Assembly (NCBI GenBank): GCA_947561395.2
Contig: OX387182.1
Location: 53,901,283 to 53,965,282 of the forward strand
Length of the DNA: 64,000 nucleotides
Direction: 5' to 3'
DNA from: Buxus sempervirens
Taxonomy: Eukaryota; Streptophyta; Magnoliopsida; Buxales; Buxaceae
Shown here: positions 43,958 to 56,420 of the stretch, piece after piece
Numbering within the stretch: position 1 is the stretch's first letter
Layout: every line of letters starts with the position of its first letter
Translations under genes and position numbers: made by a program
Notes under the pieces: model-generated
Seen by the model: only the letters and a program-made list of their open reading frames with translations
The model's database searches: none
What the model was told of the DNA's origin: nothing

Positions 43958-45781
43958 TGCGTTATATCGGGCGTCCTTTGGTTTATACAGGTCTATGCTC
44001 AACACGCAAGGTAACACTCGAGCTTTGGTCTTTCTGGGCTTGTGCGCTCAAAATATCGCTTGAGCAGAGGTCAAGCATCGGAAAACAGCTCTCAGGTTTC
44101 AGTTTACTCCTCAGTCAATCATAGTCACTCGAATGGGCGCTCAAACATGGATCATGCGTTCATATTTTGGCCTTGTCACTTGGTATAACGCTCAAGCAGA
44201 GCTTGTGCGTCTAAGCAAATTCGGCAATTTCTAGGTTTTATGAAAAACTCTGATTTTTTGAATTTAAATCAATTAAACACAATTCCATCACTCTAAATCG
44301 TGTTAAATACATCTAATATCATTCCTAAATTATGCCAAACCATTCTAAAAACAATAGTTCACGAAGAACATGAGATTTATCATCAAAAATTATTGGAAAC
44401 TTATCGTATACTCATGTTCGAAAGCTTATAACAACATAACTTGTATCCAGATCATATTAATCATTCTAAACTCATCCAAAACATCCATGGAATCCATCAA
44501 GATCAAAGTTTATCGATTAACCAATAAAACTATGCAATTTTCCGAGTTAAAAGGCTACTACTTACCTCTTCTTGCTATAAATCCTATCCCACACTTTTTG
44601 ATGATCACCAATCTTCCAAAATCCCTTTAAGCAAATCGTGGACCTCTCTCTCCCTTCTTCTTCTTCCAGCCGTGAACTCCCAGTCTCTCTCCTTTTCTCT
44701 ATTTGATTGAACCATGGTTTACTGGACTGGCCGTTATCAGTCTGTACCAAGATTGGATGGTCTCAGTTCGGTATTCTGATCCGGGACCATCCCAGGTCCT
44801 TGACATGACATTTAAACTTGGGGGTCCAAAATTGGACATCCCAAGTCTTCTCTCTTCTTTTGCATTTTATTTCAGTACCTAGTACTAGGAAGAGAAGAGA
44901 TAATGGGGGACCGATGGACTATCGAGTGTCGCCGACTCACCGATCAGACTGTAGGAGCGAGATGAGAAAGACAACAGGAAGCCATGGAGCTAGGTATTGA
45001 AGAGAGAGGGGGGACTCGTGGTTTGAAGGGTGTCGAGATCGTCTTACATCATTAATATAGACTTTTTTTTTAAATTTTGGACCGCCCGACCTGGGCAGTC
45101 CGGTCCGGTTTGTACTGGGAATGGTCCGATCTCCGATCTCAATACCGAAAAGCATGGATTGAACCAATAAGAAAGCCTAATTTATTTCTAACTTTCTCTT
45201 TTATATTTACACCCAATTAATTAAGAGTTCTTGTTTTACTTAGAAACTTTCCTACTAACCCACTTGCCTATTTTATCTCAACTTCCCTTCTAAATCCTTC
45301 TCCTAAATCCCATACAAAAGAAAGTTCTACTTTAATTTAATTTCGTTCTATTTTCATTTCCTATTTTTAAATATTACTAAAACACCCCATAACCTTACTT
45401 ACTTTCCAATTTAAGGCTCCTAATTAAGTATAATTATCAAAAGGCCCTATTAAGCCATAAATCATGCTATTTAAATCCAAATTTAACCCGACTTTGATCT
45501 AATTAAATATTTCGGATTTAATAATTATTTAATTAATTAATTTACCAATTTGGCTAACTAGGAATAGACTAAAATACCCTTCCTTTATTTAAAATATATT
45601 TAACCATTAAGTTTCTTTCAAATTTTCGGATTTGATCTCCTTATTGTTCATGACTAAATTATATCTTTGGATCATAAATTTCATCCCCAAAGATCCTTAT
45701 TTTTCAAATTTATTCCAGATTTATCCTCGAACATTCTGATTTAAATATTATCATTATTTCCCAAAAATTCAAGAGACTACA
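43958..45781 (-). repeat. Chromovirus-like LTR E (left edge uncertain)
   Basis: The minus strand starts TGTAGTCTCTTGAATTTTTG (45781), followed by an A/T-rich stretch typical of Tekay/Del LTRs. GCTCA follows at 45782-45786 and also precedes TGCGTT at 43953-43957, which would make a 5-bp TSD. However, GCTCA words are frequent here (CACTCGAGC.., GCGCTCAA..), so the left edge could lie elsewhere. No internal region is visible. Confidence 0.5.
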
Positions 45782-45786
45782 GCTCA

Positions 45787-47746
45787 AGCCTCTCTCGATG
45801 GCACCCAGATATAAGTATAAACCACAATCCAACAAATTCGAAGGCAAATCCCATGTTGCCTCATCCCATACTTCATCATCATATAACTGCAAATGTGGAT
45901 GTTGGTTGACGGCCACTCTGAATCATCTTCTTATTTTTATAAGCAGCATTTGACATCTATCGATTGGTAGCCATTGGGAAAAGAGAAGAGTTTAAATGAT
46001 TTTTTCATGCTTAATTTCAATTCCTTGCCGATCTTTCTATTCTTTGCTGATTTTTCAATTCTTGTTATCTAATTTACTATTTCAAGTTATTTTGTATCAT
46101 TATTTCAACACATATCAAGCAAATGATCATGATTAATATATATCAATAAAATCCATGCTCGAAGTTTGTAAGAGCAAGTGACAAAGCCCACAAAAAAAAG
46201 GGAAAATTTCAGAAAGGTGCTACTTTACAGCTAATATTACAAAAACATGCCATAAAGATGCTTAATTTAAAAAACATGCCACTTTTGAGATTTAATGTCA
46301 GAAAGGGGTCGTTGCACGTTTGGCATATTTGCAATGCCCAAAAGGCCCTTGAATATAAGGGGGGGGGGGGGGGGAATATAGGGAAACGCGTGCGTGTTTC
46401 CCTCTCGTCGTCGTTCTCTCCTCTCCTCTCCTGTGCGAAAAACCCTGGTTCGACGAACGAACGCCGACGAAGAACGAACGCCGGCTCCTTTCTTCACCGG
46501 AGAATGAGGCTTGTTTCCCGAACAACTTTGCTTCGTCTCCAAGGCCGACGAACCCCCACGAAACCCGACCCCATTCTCCTTCCTTCCCCATTGTCATCTT
46601 CTTCTCCAAAAAACCGAAACCCTCTCCTTCCCCCATTCCTCTCTTCGCCGGCGAATGCGGGTGGTTTTCCCACTCAGAGTTTCGTCTTATTCAAGGCCGA
46701 CGAACGCTGACAAACTTCCCCCACTCTCCTTCCCCATTGATCTCTTCTTCTCCAAAAACCCCTTTGCTATCTGGATGAAACCCTCTCCTCCTCCATTTGT
46801 TTCGCGCATTGTTTCCCTCTCCATCGTTCATTAACCCTCAAAAGGACGAAAACCCTTTGTCTGTTTGCACACATTGAGGCATTGGTCGTTGGAGAGCCAC
46901 TGCAGTTGAAGTTTGTCGCCATGGGAGTGTTGCCGTCGACGACCCTGCTGTTTCATCGAAGTTGGTTTTCGTTGCGGTGTGGAGTGTTGCCGCGGGCAAC
47001 CTTGCTGTCTCATCGAAGTTGCTGTTCGTTGTCGTAGGGAGTGCTGCCGTTGGCGACCAGGTAGCTGCCGAGTGCCTCCCTTGAATTTGATTTTCCCCAA
47101 ACATTTGCATATGTAATTGAATTTGAATTTGCACATTTGCATATTTCCACCTATTTAAATGGTAATCTTGTTCCCAGTTCAAACTTTTCAGTCTGATATC
47201 AAAATTCCTATGATATCACTAAAACAGGTCAAGTAGGTAGGCATTGCATATGTTTTATGCAACTCTAAGATTGTTTTACCATCCAACACTGTGCATGGTC
47301 TGTGGAATGGCTTGATTCTCTGGAAAATGCTATGGATTTCAAATTGTAGCTATTTTTTGTCCCTTAAGCTCATTAATTGACACCCAGGTCCTAACCTAAA
47401 TCTTAATGCCATATGATACTAACCTGAAAACAGAAGGAATGAACCAATTATATTCCTAGGCAATTGTTACATGTTTTTCTCATACAACTTGAAGCAAAAG
47501 TTTATGATCTGCGTAAGGGTTTAAAATTCCGAGGATTTCAGTTTGGGGACAGGATAATATTTGCAAATGTAGCATCAATTATCCAAGTAAAGTTGAGTTT
47601 CATCCCATGGAACAAGTTCTATGACTATTGCTTTGTGTGTTTTTTGTTGTGTATATTTTAGGATTTATTAAGTTTTGCAGTGCTGGTTGTTCAAGGTGAT
47701 TTTGCTTCAATTAAAATTTCCTTTTTATAATCTGTTGTTTTATCAG
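45787..47746. other. Stretch left of the FtsHi-like exon, no gene supported
   Basis: Contains a run of about 15 G (46361-46375), an imperfect duplication (about 46530-46620 and 46680-46760 share AAGGCCGACGAAC and CCCATTG.TCTTCTTCTCC), and a repeat of about 62-66 bp at 46920-47065 (GGAGTG.TGCCG, CGAC, TGCTGT.TCATCGAAGTTG). The ORFs here have low complexity and shift between frames. It may be the start of a decayed gene or transposon. Confidence 0.45.
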
Positions 47747-47919
47747 GTGGTATACTTCTTTGTGGTCCACCAGGAGTGGGGAAGACATTGTTAGCAAAAG
47801 CTGTGGCTGGTGAGAGTCATGTGAACTTCTTCTCCATTTATGCTTCACAATTTGTGGAAATATTTGTTGGGGTTGGTGCTTCTCGTGTCCGAGCACTTTA
47901 CCAAGAAGCAAAGGAAAAT
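47747..47919 (+). pseudogene. Single exon of an FtsHi-type AAA protein
   Basis: Between a good acceptor (TATCAG|GT, 47746) and donor (AAAAT|GTAAGC, 47920) the sequence encodes [31 protein letters not shown] and [26 protein letters not shown] is the Walker A motif. The neighbouring text is characteristic of the FTSHI group of chloroplast FtsH relatives (best resemblance to FTSHI2), where VGVGASRVR is conserved. The next expected exon (Walker B, VVFIDE) is not found in the following kilobases, nor is the preceding one. I therefore call it an isolated gene fragment. A solo LTR lies 480 bp downstream. Confidence 0.78.
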
Positions 47920-48391
47920 GTAAGCACTTAGTTTACTGGTTTCATCTCTATATCATGCAGTAATTCTCTTTCTATTGTTTGACTTTGATTTCAATAGATT
48001 CTTTTCTAAATTGACTACAATAGCTTGGAATAATATTTGAAAATTGAACTCTTAAAAGTTCAATGTGTCCTATGCCATTTTACTCTTTCTTCCCTGTTTA
48101 AGAAAGCCTAAGCAGATGCAGACCAACCCATCACCCTATGTAACTTAATATTTTTCTTGGTGGTTACCTACAATCTATCTTCTAGTCAACCATATCTAGC
48201 ATACTTCATCTAAAAAGAAGGTCCAACTCCAAGTTACCATGTAGGTTGTGGGCATAGGATACTCTACAAATTTTTACCTTATATTTATCTGTTTTTCTTT
48301 GTTTTTACTTTAGGTTCCCCATATGCGGCTCGTGTACACAAGATAATCTATAGATGTTTGGTCCAATATATATAGACTAGACATGGACTTT

Positions 48392-48396
48392 GAAAG
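48392..48396. repeat. Left TSD of solo LTR at 48397
   Basis: GAAAG before TGTAAAATCCC, identical to 49468-49472. Confidence 0.9.
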
Positions 48397-49467
48397 TGTA
48401 AAATCCCATAATTTTAATGAAATTAAAATTTATGATTTTAGTAATTAAGTAATGCAAGTGGAAAAATTTTACAGATTTGGAGAGTGGAAAGGGTTGACTT
48501 GAGTTGGGTGAACGGGTTGGTTAATTTTATTAAAATGGACGAGGGCTTGGCAAAGAATTATTATTGGTCGATTTTATGTTGATTCAGTGGAGGGCATGAG
48601 TAGAATCAAGATATCGAAATTGTGTTAGTATAAGAAGATGCTGGAGTGGCAACCATGGGATCAAGTTTTAATCAGCTCCTTGGCGGCATCTATAAAAAGA
48701 GTCTAGTTTCAGATTGGCAGTTTTGTTGGTTTGTGGTACAGCCGTATGTGAGATTTCAGAGAGAAGAAGAAGGAAAGCTGGGATTGAGAGGTTAGATCTG
48801 GGAAGTAAGTGAGATCAGGAAGAGATCTGATCTGAACCTCTTCTCCGTTTGATGTGGAACTGAAATACATTTGCAGCAGCAACTTCAATTCATCCAGGAG
48901 CAGAAATCTCAGCAAGATAAATCAAAATTCAGGTAAGATTACTATAGTGAGCATGGTCTTACACTAGTTAAAGGCAGTCTTATTTCATGAGTCCTGTAGT
49001 GACTCAACGAATGTTGTTTTGATTGATACAGATATGTTCGTTATACTGGATTACCCTTGTATCTCATACTGATTGATTGGATTACTGTTGAATTACTCGG
49101 ATTATTCGGAACTGAGGTGTTATCGTTTCTGTTGGATGATTTACAACTGTATCATATTTTAGAACTGATGAACTATATTTGAGCATGCATGTGCTGCTTA
49201 CTGGGATATTCGTATCTCATTCTTTTCCGTTTTGTTTTGTTTTCAGATTCTGGTAAGGACGGGACCAGCGGGTATATACTTGGTTCATGCGAGTTAGCCT
49301 CGGTTATGGTATTTTATATTGGAGCTTGGGTTATAGTGCTCTCTGATTTTATAGTTATTGTTTAATTCATGTTTTTCCTTCACTCTGATTTGCTATCGTG
49401 GGTTATATAATAACCTTCGGAGATAAGTTACGATTTTACCTACGTAACTTGGATCCGGGGCGTTACA
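48397..49467 (+). repeat. Solo LTR, Ty3-type, 1071 bp
   Basis: TGTAAAATCCCATAATTTT...GGATCCGGGGCGTTACA, flanked by a perfect GAAAG TSD. The A/T-rich opening and GGGGCGTTACA end are of chromovirus LTR type. A TATA-like TCTATAAAAAGAG is at about 48689. No internal sequence. Confidence 0.9.
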
Positions 49468-49472
49468 GAAAG
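49468..49472. repeat. Right TSD of solo LTR at 48397
   Basis: GAAAG directly after GCGTTACA. Confidence 0.9.
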
Positions 49473-51416
49473 TGTTTGGAAAAGGAGATGTTGACTTTTG
49501 ATTAAACTGTATAATGAAACAAGATTCATCAAGCTCAATTAATAGATAAGATATTTTTCAATTCAAAATCTGTTTAAATCATTGTTTGGGATTTTTAATC
49601 CTCCAGTAAACTGCTATGTTTAAGTTGAGCACTTCAATTTGGTAGGTTATAATACTTTAAATCATTAAATTAACTTATAAAGTAGTTCTAATATTTAATT
49701 TTACTGTTACTATAATGCAAAAAATCAAATAATGTTGGAAACCATATGTTAACTTATTAAATTAATGGTAAATCATCATGAGAAAAATATATTGAATTGG
49801 CTTCAGATAATGATTTTATTAAGATCAATTTATACCATCAGTCATTTATAAAAGAACTTATAAAAGTTTCTTCAACAAGTTTTTGGTCACTTTTAACTTT
49901 GTTTATCAGGTTTTCCTACATAGGATAACTTTCCCACTTTAGTTTGATGTTTCTCCAATTGAACAAAAAAAATTTGGGAATCTGCAATCTTGAAAATTAG
50001 AAGCACAATTTTACCTCTTTAGATTCACAAACCAACCTTTTTCTTTCACGCATCACCACAAACCTTTTCTCTTGTAATATGGGTTCTAATCATTTATACA
50101 TTCATATTGCTTGGATCCAACTATAATTGACTTCTTAATTATGTCAAAATTACAGGTGCTATTATAGCTTTTTATTTGCAGTGAGCTGACTCTTTATATT
50201 CATCTATGACAAAATTGTAGATTTCTAGAAGAAAGATTTGGTATTAAGTTCCTTGCATCATCTAAATCTTGTTTCTTTCTATGGTATAGTCTGCGATGGT
50301 CCTGATGGATCTTTAATGACTTCCACAAAATTTATAACCAATGGATCCTTGAAATATTTTTACAAAAGAAAGAATGGTAGATTGTGAAAATAATTCTTTG
50401 TTACCAAATATTTGTAAAGTATTTTTCTCTTGTTTCTATTTCTGGTAGTTGTTTTGAAGTGAAATCCTCCTACTAGGGAAATAGAATTAAAATTTAACTC
50501 TACTACCAGGTACCTGATGATCTCAATGTGACAAAACTACAGAAAAGCAATCCTATTGTTTTGGTAGCCTGGTCCATATTTACTCTTAATTTTTATTTTT
50601 ATCCAGTTTGTGTATCTATGAACGAGTTGAAGATCCTGTAATGATTGGATTTTGCCATAATTGATAGCAACATTCTCCTTTTTGTGACGTTGTTTTACTT
50701 ATTTCAAGTTGGATAAAACATCTTCATTTCATTCCATTTATTTATGTTTCTTCTCAATAGTTATAGGATAAACTGGAACATCTATTAGATGACAAATATG
50801 ACATGGCTGAGCTATATTTGAAATTTAAAATTGTCTATCACCATTTGGATCAAAACTCTTAATGAGATGAATTGGATAATGATGCAATTGAAGAAGAGGA
50901 TATATGAGTATAGTTGAAACAATTTGATCTCTTAATCTTTGTTCTGGGGATAAAAAATCTGAATGTGTGATGCATTCCATGCTGTTTTAGAGTTTTTCCG
51001 CAGGTCCCAATAGGACACTGGTTTCGAACACAGGTGCCACGGTGCCTCTAGGTGGCAACGTGGCTCTAGGTGAATGCACCCTAACTATTGTGAAGTTCAG
51101 ACCATGGTGTTAGTCTAAAGCACAACCTTTATTTTTTATTTACAATTTTTTTTAGTCTAAAGTCTTCCCCAACATCTGTCTTCAATTAATTTGAGGGGAT
51201 TTGAGGGGAATTGACTGACATACCTGATCTGTCTATGTATTCTTGTCTTGTGAGTCATATTTATTTTAGTATGTTGTAATATTTCAAATTAGATTTTTTT
51301 CCATAATATTTTGATATGAAGAATTGAATTCAATTCTGTGGACATTTACCTGATCTCTTAATCTTTTTTTCCATAATATTTTCAAATTAGATTTTTTTCC
51401 ATAATATTTCCATAAT
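49473..51416. other. Gene-free stretch upstream of the MULE transposase
   Basis: A/T-rich, no supported ORF. About 51290-51418 carries four TTTTTTCCATAATATTT words. The left terminal inverted repeat of the MULE, if it still exists, should be in this region, but I cannot define it by eye. Confidence 0.5.
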
Positions 51417-53686
51417 ATGTCAGGTGAGATTCTATTCTGTTTTTATCACATTGGAGGACAAGTAATCACCAAGGAAGATGGGTCAATGGGGTATAGTGGG
51501 GAAAGTAGTAAGGGTATCGATCTAAATAGCAACATGAATTATACTGAGGTAGTTGAAGCTGTTTGTCGGTTATTGAATATATCCCCGGTGAGTGTAAGTA
51601 TGAAGTACTCAGTCAAGTTTGACAAGAGCGTTCTACTGGCACTCACTGATCAAGATGTGTTATCGTACCTATTTCGTTACAACAAGGGTTGGGCCAACAT
51701 TTATGTCTATTATGATGAAGGATCATCACAAGAAAGAGACACTTGTCGGAGGTAATTTTCATTAACCGTACATGGGATTGTGTTTCCTCCATATTACATG
51801 TAGTGATAGTCATATATTTTGTAATTTCAGGACGAGTGTACCTTTAAGTGGTCACTCTGTACTTCCGTGCAATGACGATGAAGTAGAGGATCGGGAGGCT
51901 CCGCTTCTTGAAAGTTGCACTGAATTCAGCAGAGGTCCGCTTGTATCTAGCCTTTGGCAGGATGCAATTACTGAGGTCGACCAGATATTTAAGAGCCCTA
52001 AGGAGTTTAGAGAAGCAGTGTACAAGCATGCCATTGCCAATAGGTTTGAATATGTGATGAAAAAAAATTATCCAGCATACATTAGTGTCCGTTGTGCAGG
52101 CACGGATTGTCCTTGGAAGGTAACTGCAAGACGTGTGAGGGATACGAGTTTTATAAGGGTGATGAGTTTGTAAAGGAGCATAGACACTCAGCCCAAGATC
52201 AATTGTCTATGAAACCGGTTGTGAGAATGAAGTGGCTTTCGGGTGTGATTGAGAGGACAATTAAGAACACTCCAAGTTACTTGCCACGACAAATTGGCAA
52301 GGACTTTTATCATGATCATGCAATGCCATTGACATATCAGCAATGTTGGAGGAGCAAGGAAAAGGCAAAACAGAGGATAGATGGTAATGTGGAGGAGTCT
52401 TATAAGTTCATCCCATGGATGTGTGAACGGCTGCAAGAGACTAATCCTGACACAGTGGCAAGTTGGGCAGCAAGTGAAGATGGAAAATTTAAGCAATTGT
52501 TTATTGCTTATGGTTGTTCCTTGAGGGGATTTGCGATCGGTTGCAGACCACTGCTGTTCATTGATGGAAGTCATCTCAGCGGGCCATACCAGGGCACGTT
52601 GCTTTCTGCTACAGCCCTCGATGCTGATGACTTGCAATTGTTAGTGCTGAGAATAATGAGGATTGGATGTGATTTCTACAACTTCTTAAGTCATCCATAG
52701 ATGTCAGAGAGGATTTAGTCATTGTAAGTGACAGGAATCAAAGCATTATAACTGCAGTAAGTGCTACCTTTGGCGCTAGGAACCACTCTCATTGTCTTCG
52801 ACATCTGAAGGAAAACTTTAGTAAATTCGTTGGATCCTTTCATTTGAGGGAGGGAAAGAAATTTGCCTTACGGTTACTTGATGATATTGCTTACGCAAGG
52901 CTCCCTCGGGACTACGATAAGGCATTGGCTGCCATGCATGAATATGCACCTGATCTAGCTGATTGGGTGAGGAGAAATGGGCCCGAACATTGGGCCAATT
53001 CATTGTTCCCTATGAAACGGTGGGATAAGCTAAATTCAAATTTAGCGGAATCATTCAATGCTTGGATGGTGGAAGAAAGGAAATTGCCTGTAATGCGGTT
53101 TATTGATGCACATCGAGTGAAGGTGACAGAGCTATTGGTAAGGAAGCAGAGTTGTATTGACACGTGGGCGTCCAATGTCGGTGGTTGAATTGATGCCAAG
53201 ATTCAGGAGAATCTTACTAGAGCATTGGGGCTGGGTGTCATCCAATGTGGGCAACACGAATATGAAGTTAGAGGTGATGAGATCTATATCATGGTGCATT
53301 TAACCCGTCGTGAGTGTACGTGCAAACAGTGGCAGATGGTGGGCATTCCTTGTGCACACGCATGTGCCGTCCTGAACTTGGTAAGGCTCAATGTGTATGA
53401 CTTTGTCGACCTATGCTACCACGAGGCAACGCAAGGGTTGATATACGATGAATTGATGCATGTTGTGCCAACACATGACTTCCCCATGGTTGAGGACATC
53501 GACGTGGTTTCCATAGCAGATTCAAGTGAAAACCCATCTATCTCGTTCCCACCAAAGACAGCAAGGCGTCTAGGGCGCCCTAAGCAGAAGCGCATTGAAT
53601 CGCAATTCCAAGACAAGCGACAGGTTCATTGTTCCAGATGCAAGGGTGTTGGACACAACCGAGCAAGTTGTAGAGCTTCAATATAG
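51417..53686 (+). pseudogene. MuDR-like (MULE) transposase, decayed
   Basis: Exon 1 51417-51751 (MSGEILFCFYHIGGQ..., a PB1-like N-terminus), intron 51752-51830, exon 2 51831-53686. Domains in order: MuDR DNA-binding region (IFKSPKEFREAVYKHAIANRFEY, VRCAGTDCPWKVTAR), MULE catalytic core with DDE-type acids (LFIDGSHLSGPYQG; VSDRNQSI; NLAESFNAW), SWIM zinc finger (CTCKQW...CAHACAV) and a C-terminal CCHC knuckle (CSRCKGVGHNRASC). Lesions are a frameshift near 52150, a small deletion with frameshift near 52645, TGA at 52670-52672 and TGA at 53186-53188. These domains are those of a cut-and-paste transposase that binds terminal inverted repeats. The copy cannot make full-length protein. Confidence 0.92.
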
Positions 53687-54146
53687 AGACTGGCATGGTA
53701 TAATGTGCAGGTTGTTGTAGTCCACCTTACATCTATTCATGCATCTAAGTTCTTATTGTAGCCTGTAATTAACTTTGACTTACAGACGTCTAATTTGCAG
53801 GTTGGCGTGATGTGTTTTGCTGGGGGTTGTAGTATGTGGCAACATTTGATCAACAACCCCACGATTCCTTATTTTTATTACTGTTTTATGAAGAACTGGT
53901 TTGCCACATAGTCGTGTTAGTAACATTGTGAAACATGTTGGTTGTGAAACATATTTTTACTGCCAACGTTGGTGGTTTGTTAGTTGCATTGTGAAACATG
54001 TTTTTGTGTTTATTGCTTCTTTGGGTAGTTGTAATGTTGCCTTACTATGACTGTTTGTGTTTGTAATCTTACCTGGTATGTAATTACTACTAACCTTCCT
54101 TGGTTTTAGTATCCGTGAGTTATATTATTTTAGTTGCAGCTCAATA
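53687..54146 (+). other. Spacer between transposase and HMG-box gene
   Basis: 460 bp, no ORF. It contains GTGAAACATG-type short repeats at 53928-54000 and probably carries the promoter of the next gene. Confidence 0.5.
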
Positions 54147-55901
54147 ATGGGTAAGAACAAGAAGGATGTCGTGTCCGGTAGTTCTTCTAGTGGCCCATCG
54201 CGTCCTGCAAACGCCTTCCTCATATTCAGGTGATGAAGTATAAATTGATAAAGCATTGTTGTTTTACTCTCCAAACCCGAACTAAGTGGATTTCTAATGT
54301 TATGCTTACTTCTTACAGAAATGAGTACCTTGAAACAATTCGGAAGAGTAGGTCTTCCATAAATGTCACGACGGTGAGTTGGTTAAAGTGCTATATATTA
54401 GTTGATAATGTTTACAGTGTCAATTGTAATAAATACAGTTGCATCACTATTTTGTAGATCACGCAGGAGGCACAAGGGCTATGGAAAGCGATGGATGATA
54501 GTGCGAAGCAGAAGTATAAAGACTTATACAATGAACGAATGACAGAGTGGTTGGCAGCAGCTCCAACGCCAACAGGAAAAATAAGAGGAAAGGTATAACT
54601 TGATTTCTTGAACATTATGAATGTTTTGTATGCAGTTGCGTTATACTAACACATGTTTATCTAAGTGTAGGCGTCTCTGGGAACAAGATGCTCCCCAAAG
54701 CGATTTGTGCATTTCGTGACTTCGCTTGACGAGGACTAGCGACGTGTAGTTATGGAGATAGGATTTGGTTCTCTTCTCGAGATGCGCTGCACATCCCTAT
54801 GTGTCAAGCTTTGCGCTTGGTTAGTAGACCACATCGATGTACATAGTCGTAGTTTGAGGATTGGTTCCTCGGTTGTCCCCATTACCCCGCCACTGTAAAT
54901 ACCATCTTGGGCCTTAGGAGCGAAGGGCCCAAGGTTGTCATAGATGGTCCCATTGAGCAGCTTGCCCAGCTTCGTGCAAGCTTTACTTTTGATAGGCATG
55001 GCATAGCACTAAACGATATAGAGTCCAGATTGGCCACTCTAGGTTCCGGCCATGCCTTTCAACAGGCATTTGTACTATTTCTTGTGGGATGTTTGTTATG
55101 CCCGGGTTCGAACCCACACGTGAAGCTTCATTTTCTGCATGCCGTAGCTAATATTAGTAGGGTTGGGCAGTACAATTGGGCTGCTTTTGTACTTGATGTG
55201 TTGTTTAGTAAAATTGTGAAATATCGGGAGAAAAAAAAACCAACATTGGTGGATGCCTCCTATTTTTACAGGTATGTTCGTCTTTGATTTATTTTTGGTT
55301 GTTTGGTTGTATTGGTTCAATGCGACAAGTATATGCTGAAAACACCATGACTTCCCATATTTTCTTAATGTTTCAGCTTTTCTACTATGAAGTTGTACGC
55401 CTTGGTGATATTGAATCAAGTCGTCCAACGCCACGTCTGGGGTGGTGGGACGACGATCGTGTGAAGTCACGGGAGAAGGCTGAAAAATCAGTGGGCGGCT
55501 ATGGCATTGGGGAGGTAAAACATCATTTTCTATGCCCCTTCATATTCTACATGGTCTATTGTGGATGGGCTATTAATATAGTGTAGTCGATGCAGGTGGT
55601 GGCACTCACGGTGCGTGCTGAGGAAGGAGATAGAGATGTTGATGAAGGACCTATTCCAGGGATTGATCCGGTAAGACTTCTCACCCCCTACGTTGGTCGT
55701 CGGCGTTGTTGACATGTTTTAAAATGTTCTAAATTATGAATACTTTGTTGTTAGGCATCCCAACAAGCGTTGGATCGCATGCGTGCATCTTTGCGCATGA
55801 TGCAGGACGAGTATAAGATGGCTATCGCTTATGTATCCCAAATGGGTAGGCAAGATGGTATGTTCCGCACTAGACCTGGTTCCGAGAACCAATTCTTGTA
55901 G
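54147..55901 (+). pseudogene. HMG-box plus plant mobile-type domain fusion gene beside the MULE
   Basis: Seven exons with GT-AG introns: 54147-54229, 54319-54373, 54458-54592, 54671-55271, 55377-55514, 55596-55670, 55755-55901. The first three encode a basic N-terminus and an HMG-box-like fold (RPANAFLIFRNEY, ITQEAQGLWKAMDD, KQKYKDLYNERMTEW). Exon 4 continues with SPKRFVHFVTSL and GFGSLLEMRC, CAWLVDHIDV, VVPITP, VNTILGL, FVLFLVGCLLCPGSNP and YNWAAFVLDVL, resembling the plant mobile/aminotransferase-like domain of transposon-linked proteins. Exon 5 starts LFYYEVVRLGD; the end is basic and methionine-rich. Exon 4 has three lesions: TAG at 54737-54739, a one-base frameshift near 54893, and a frameshift at the A-run near 55231. 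If the TAG is real, only a 113-residue HMG-box protein is made. It is on the same strand as the transposase, 460 bp behind it. Confidence 0.75.
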
Positions 55902-56354
55902 AAACGAGATTGTAGTAGAATTGTATAATTAAGTCAATGTTTGTGTCTGTGAATGCAGGTCCAGCTGCAAAATGAGGAAGAACTGTGAATTGGTTCTCTC
56001 TGAGTGGCCATGAACCCTGGCAGATAGAGCTTCTCTCTGAGTTGGTCACTCTGTTGAGATTTTGAATTGGTTATTTTAAATGGTGTTACCTGAATTCAGT
56101 AACCTGATTTGAAATAAAGAACTGTGAATGGTCTTTTTCTTTCTTTCTTTAATACCTTTTTGTAGTTGTAATTTCTTCGGTGTTAAATTGAGAACGAGGA
56201 TCCATTTCATGATCTGTTGCAAAGCACATTATATTCACTGTGAATAAGGTCAAACTTGCTATCAAGAAAATGCTTTTTTTTTCCTCCTTTTCTTCTTTTT
56301 TTTTTGGGATACAGTAAATCAACATTGTGCTTGCGTTTTGCTTCTTATTCAGGA
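55902..56354. other. Gene-free stretch
   Basis: No supported gene. It includes TTTCTTTCTTTCTTT and TTTTTTTTCC runs. The right MULE end might be here. Confidence 0.45.
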
Positions 56355-56420
56355 CCGCAGACCACACAAAATGGGTAGGAGCATTTCATAGAAAACAGGA
56401 CTTCATTGATGCTGTAGAGG
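56355..56420 (+). pseudogene. Possible isolated exon of unknown gene
   Basis: A good acceptor (TTCTTATTCAG) and donor (GTAGAG|GTATGT) bracket an open frame reading TADHTKWVGAFHRKQDFIDA. I do not recognise the family. It could be a captured exon like those on either side, or chance. Confidence 0.35.

Noticed and set aside
46361..46375. G-run as a G-quadruplex regulatory element
   Set aside because: A single homopolymer run, prone to sequencing error; no supporting gene context.
46258..46834. Overlapping ORFs of 91-150 codons near the G-run
   Set aside because: All frames are open in a low-complexity CT-rich stretch, and no frame shows a family match.
55100..55115. tRNA-like GGTTCGAACCC
   Set aside because: It falls within the coding frame of the fusion gene and no cloverleaf can be drawn around it.
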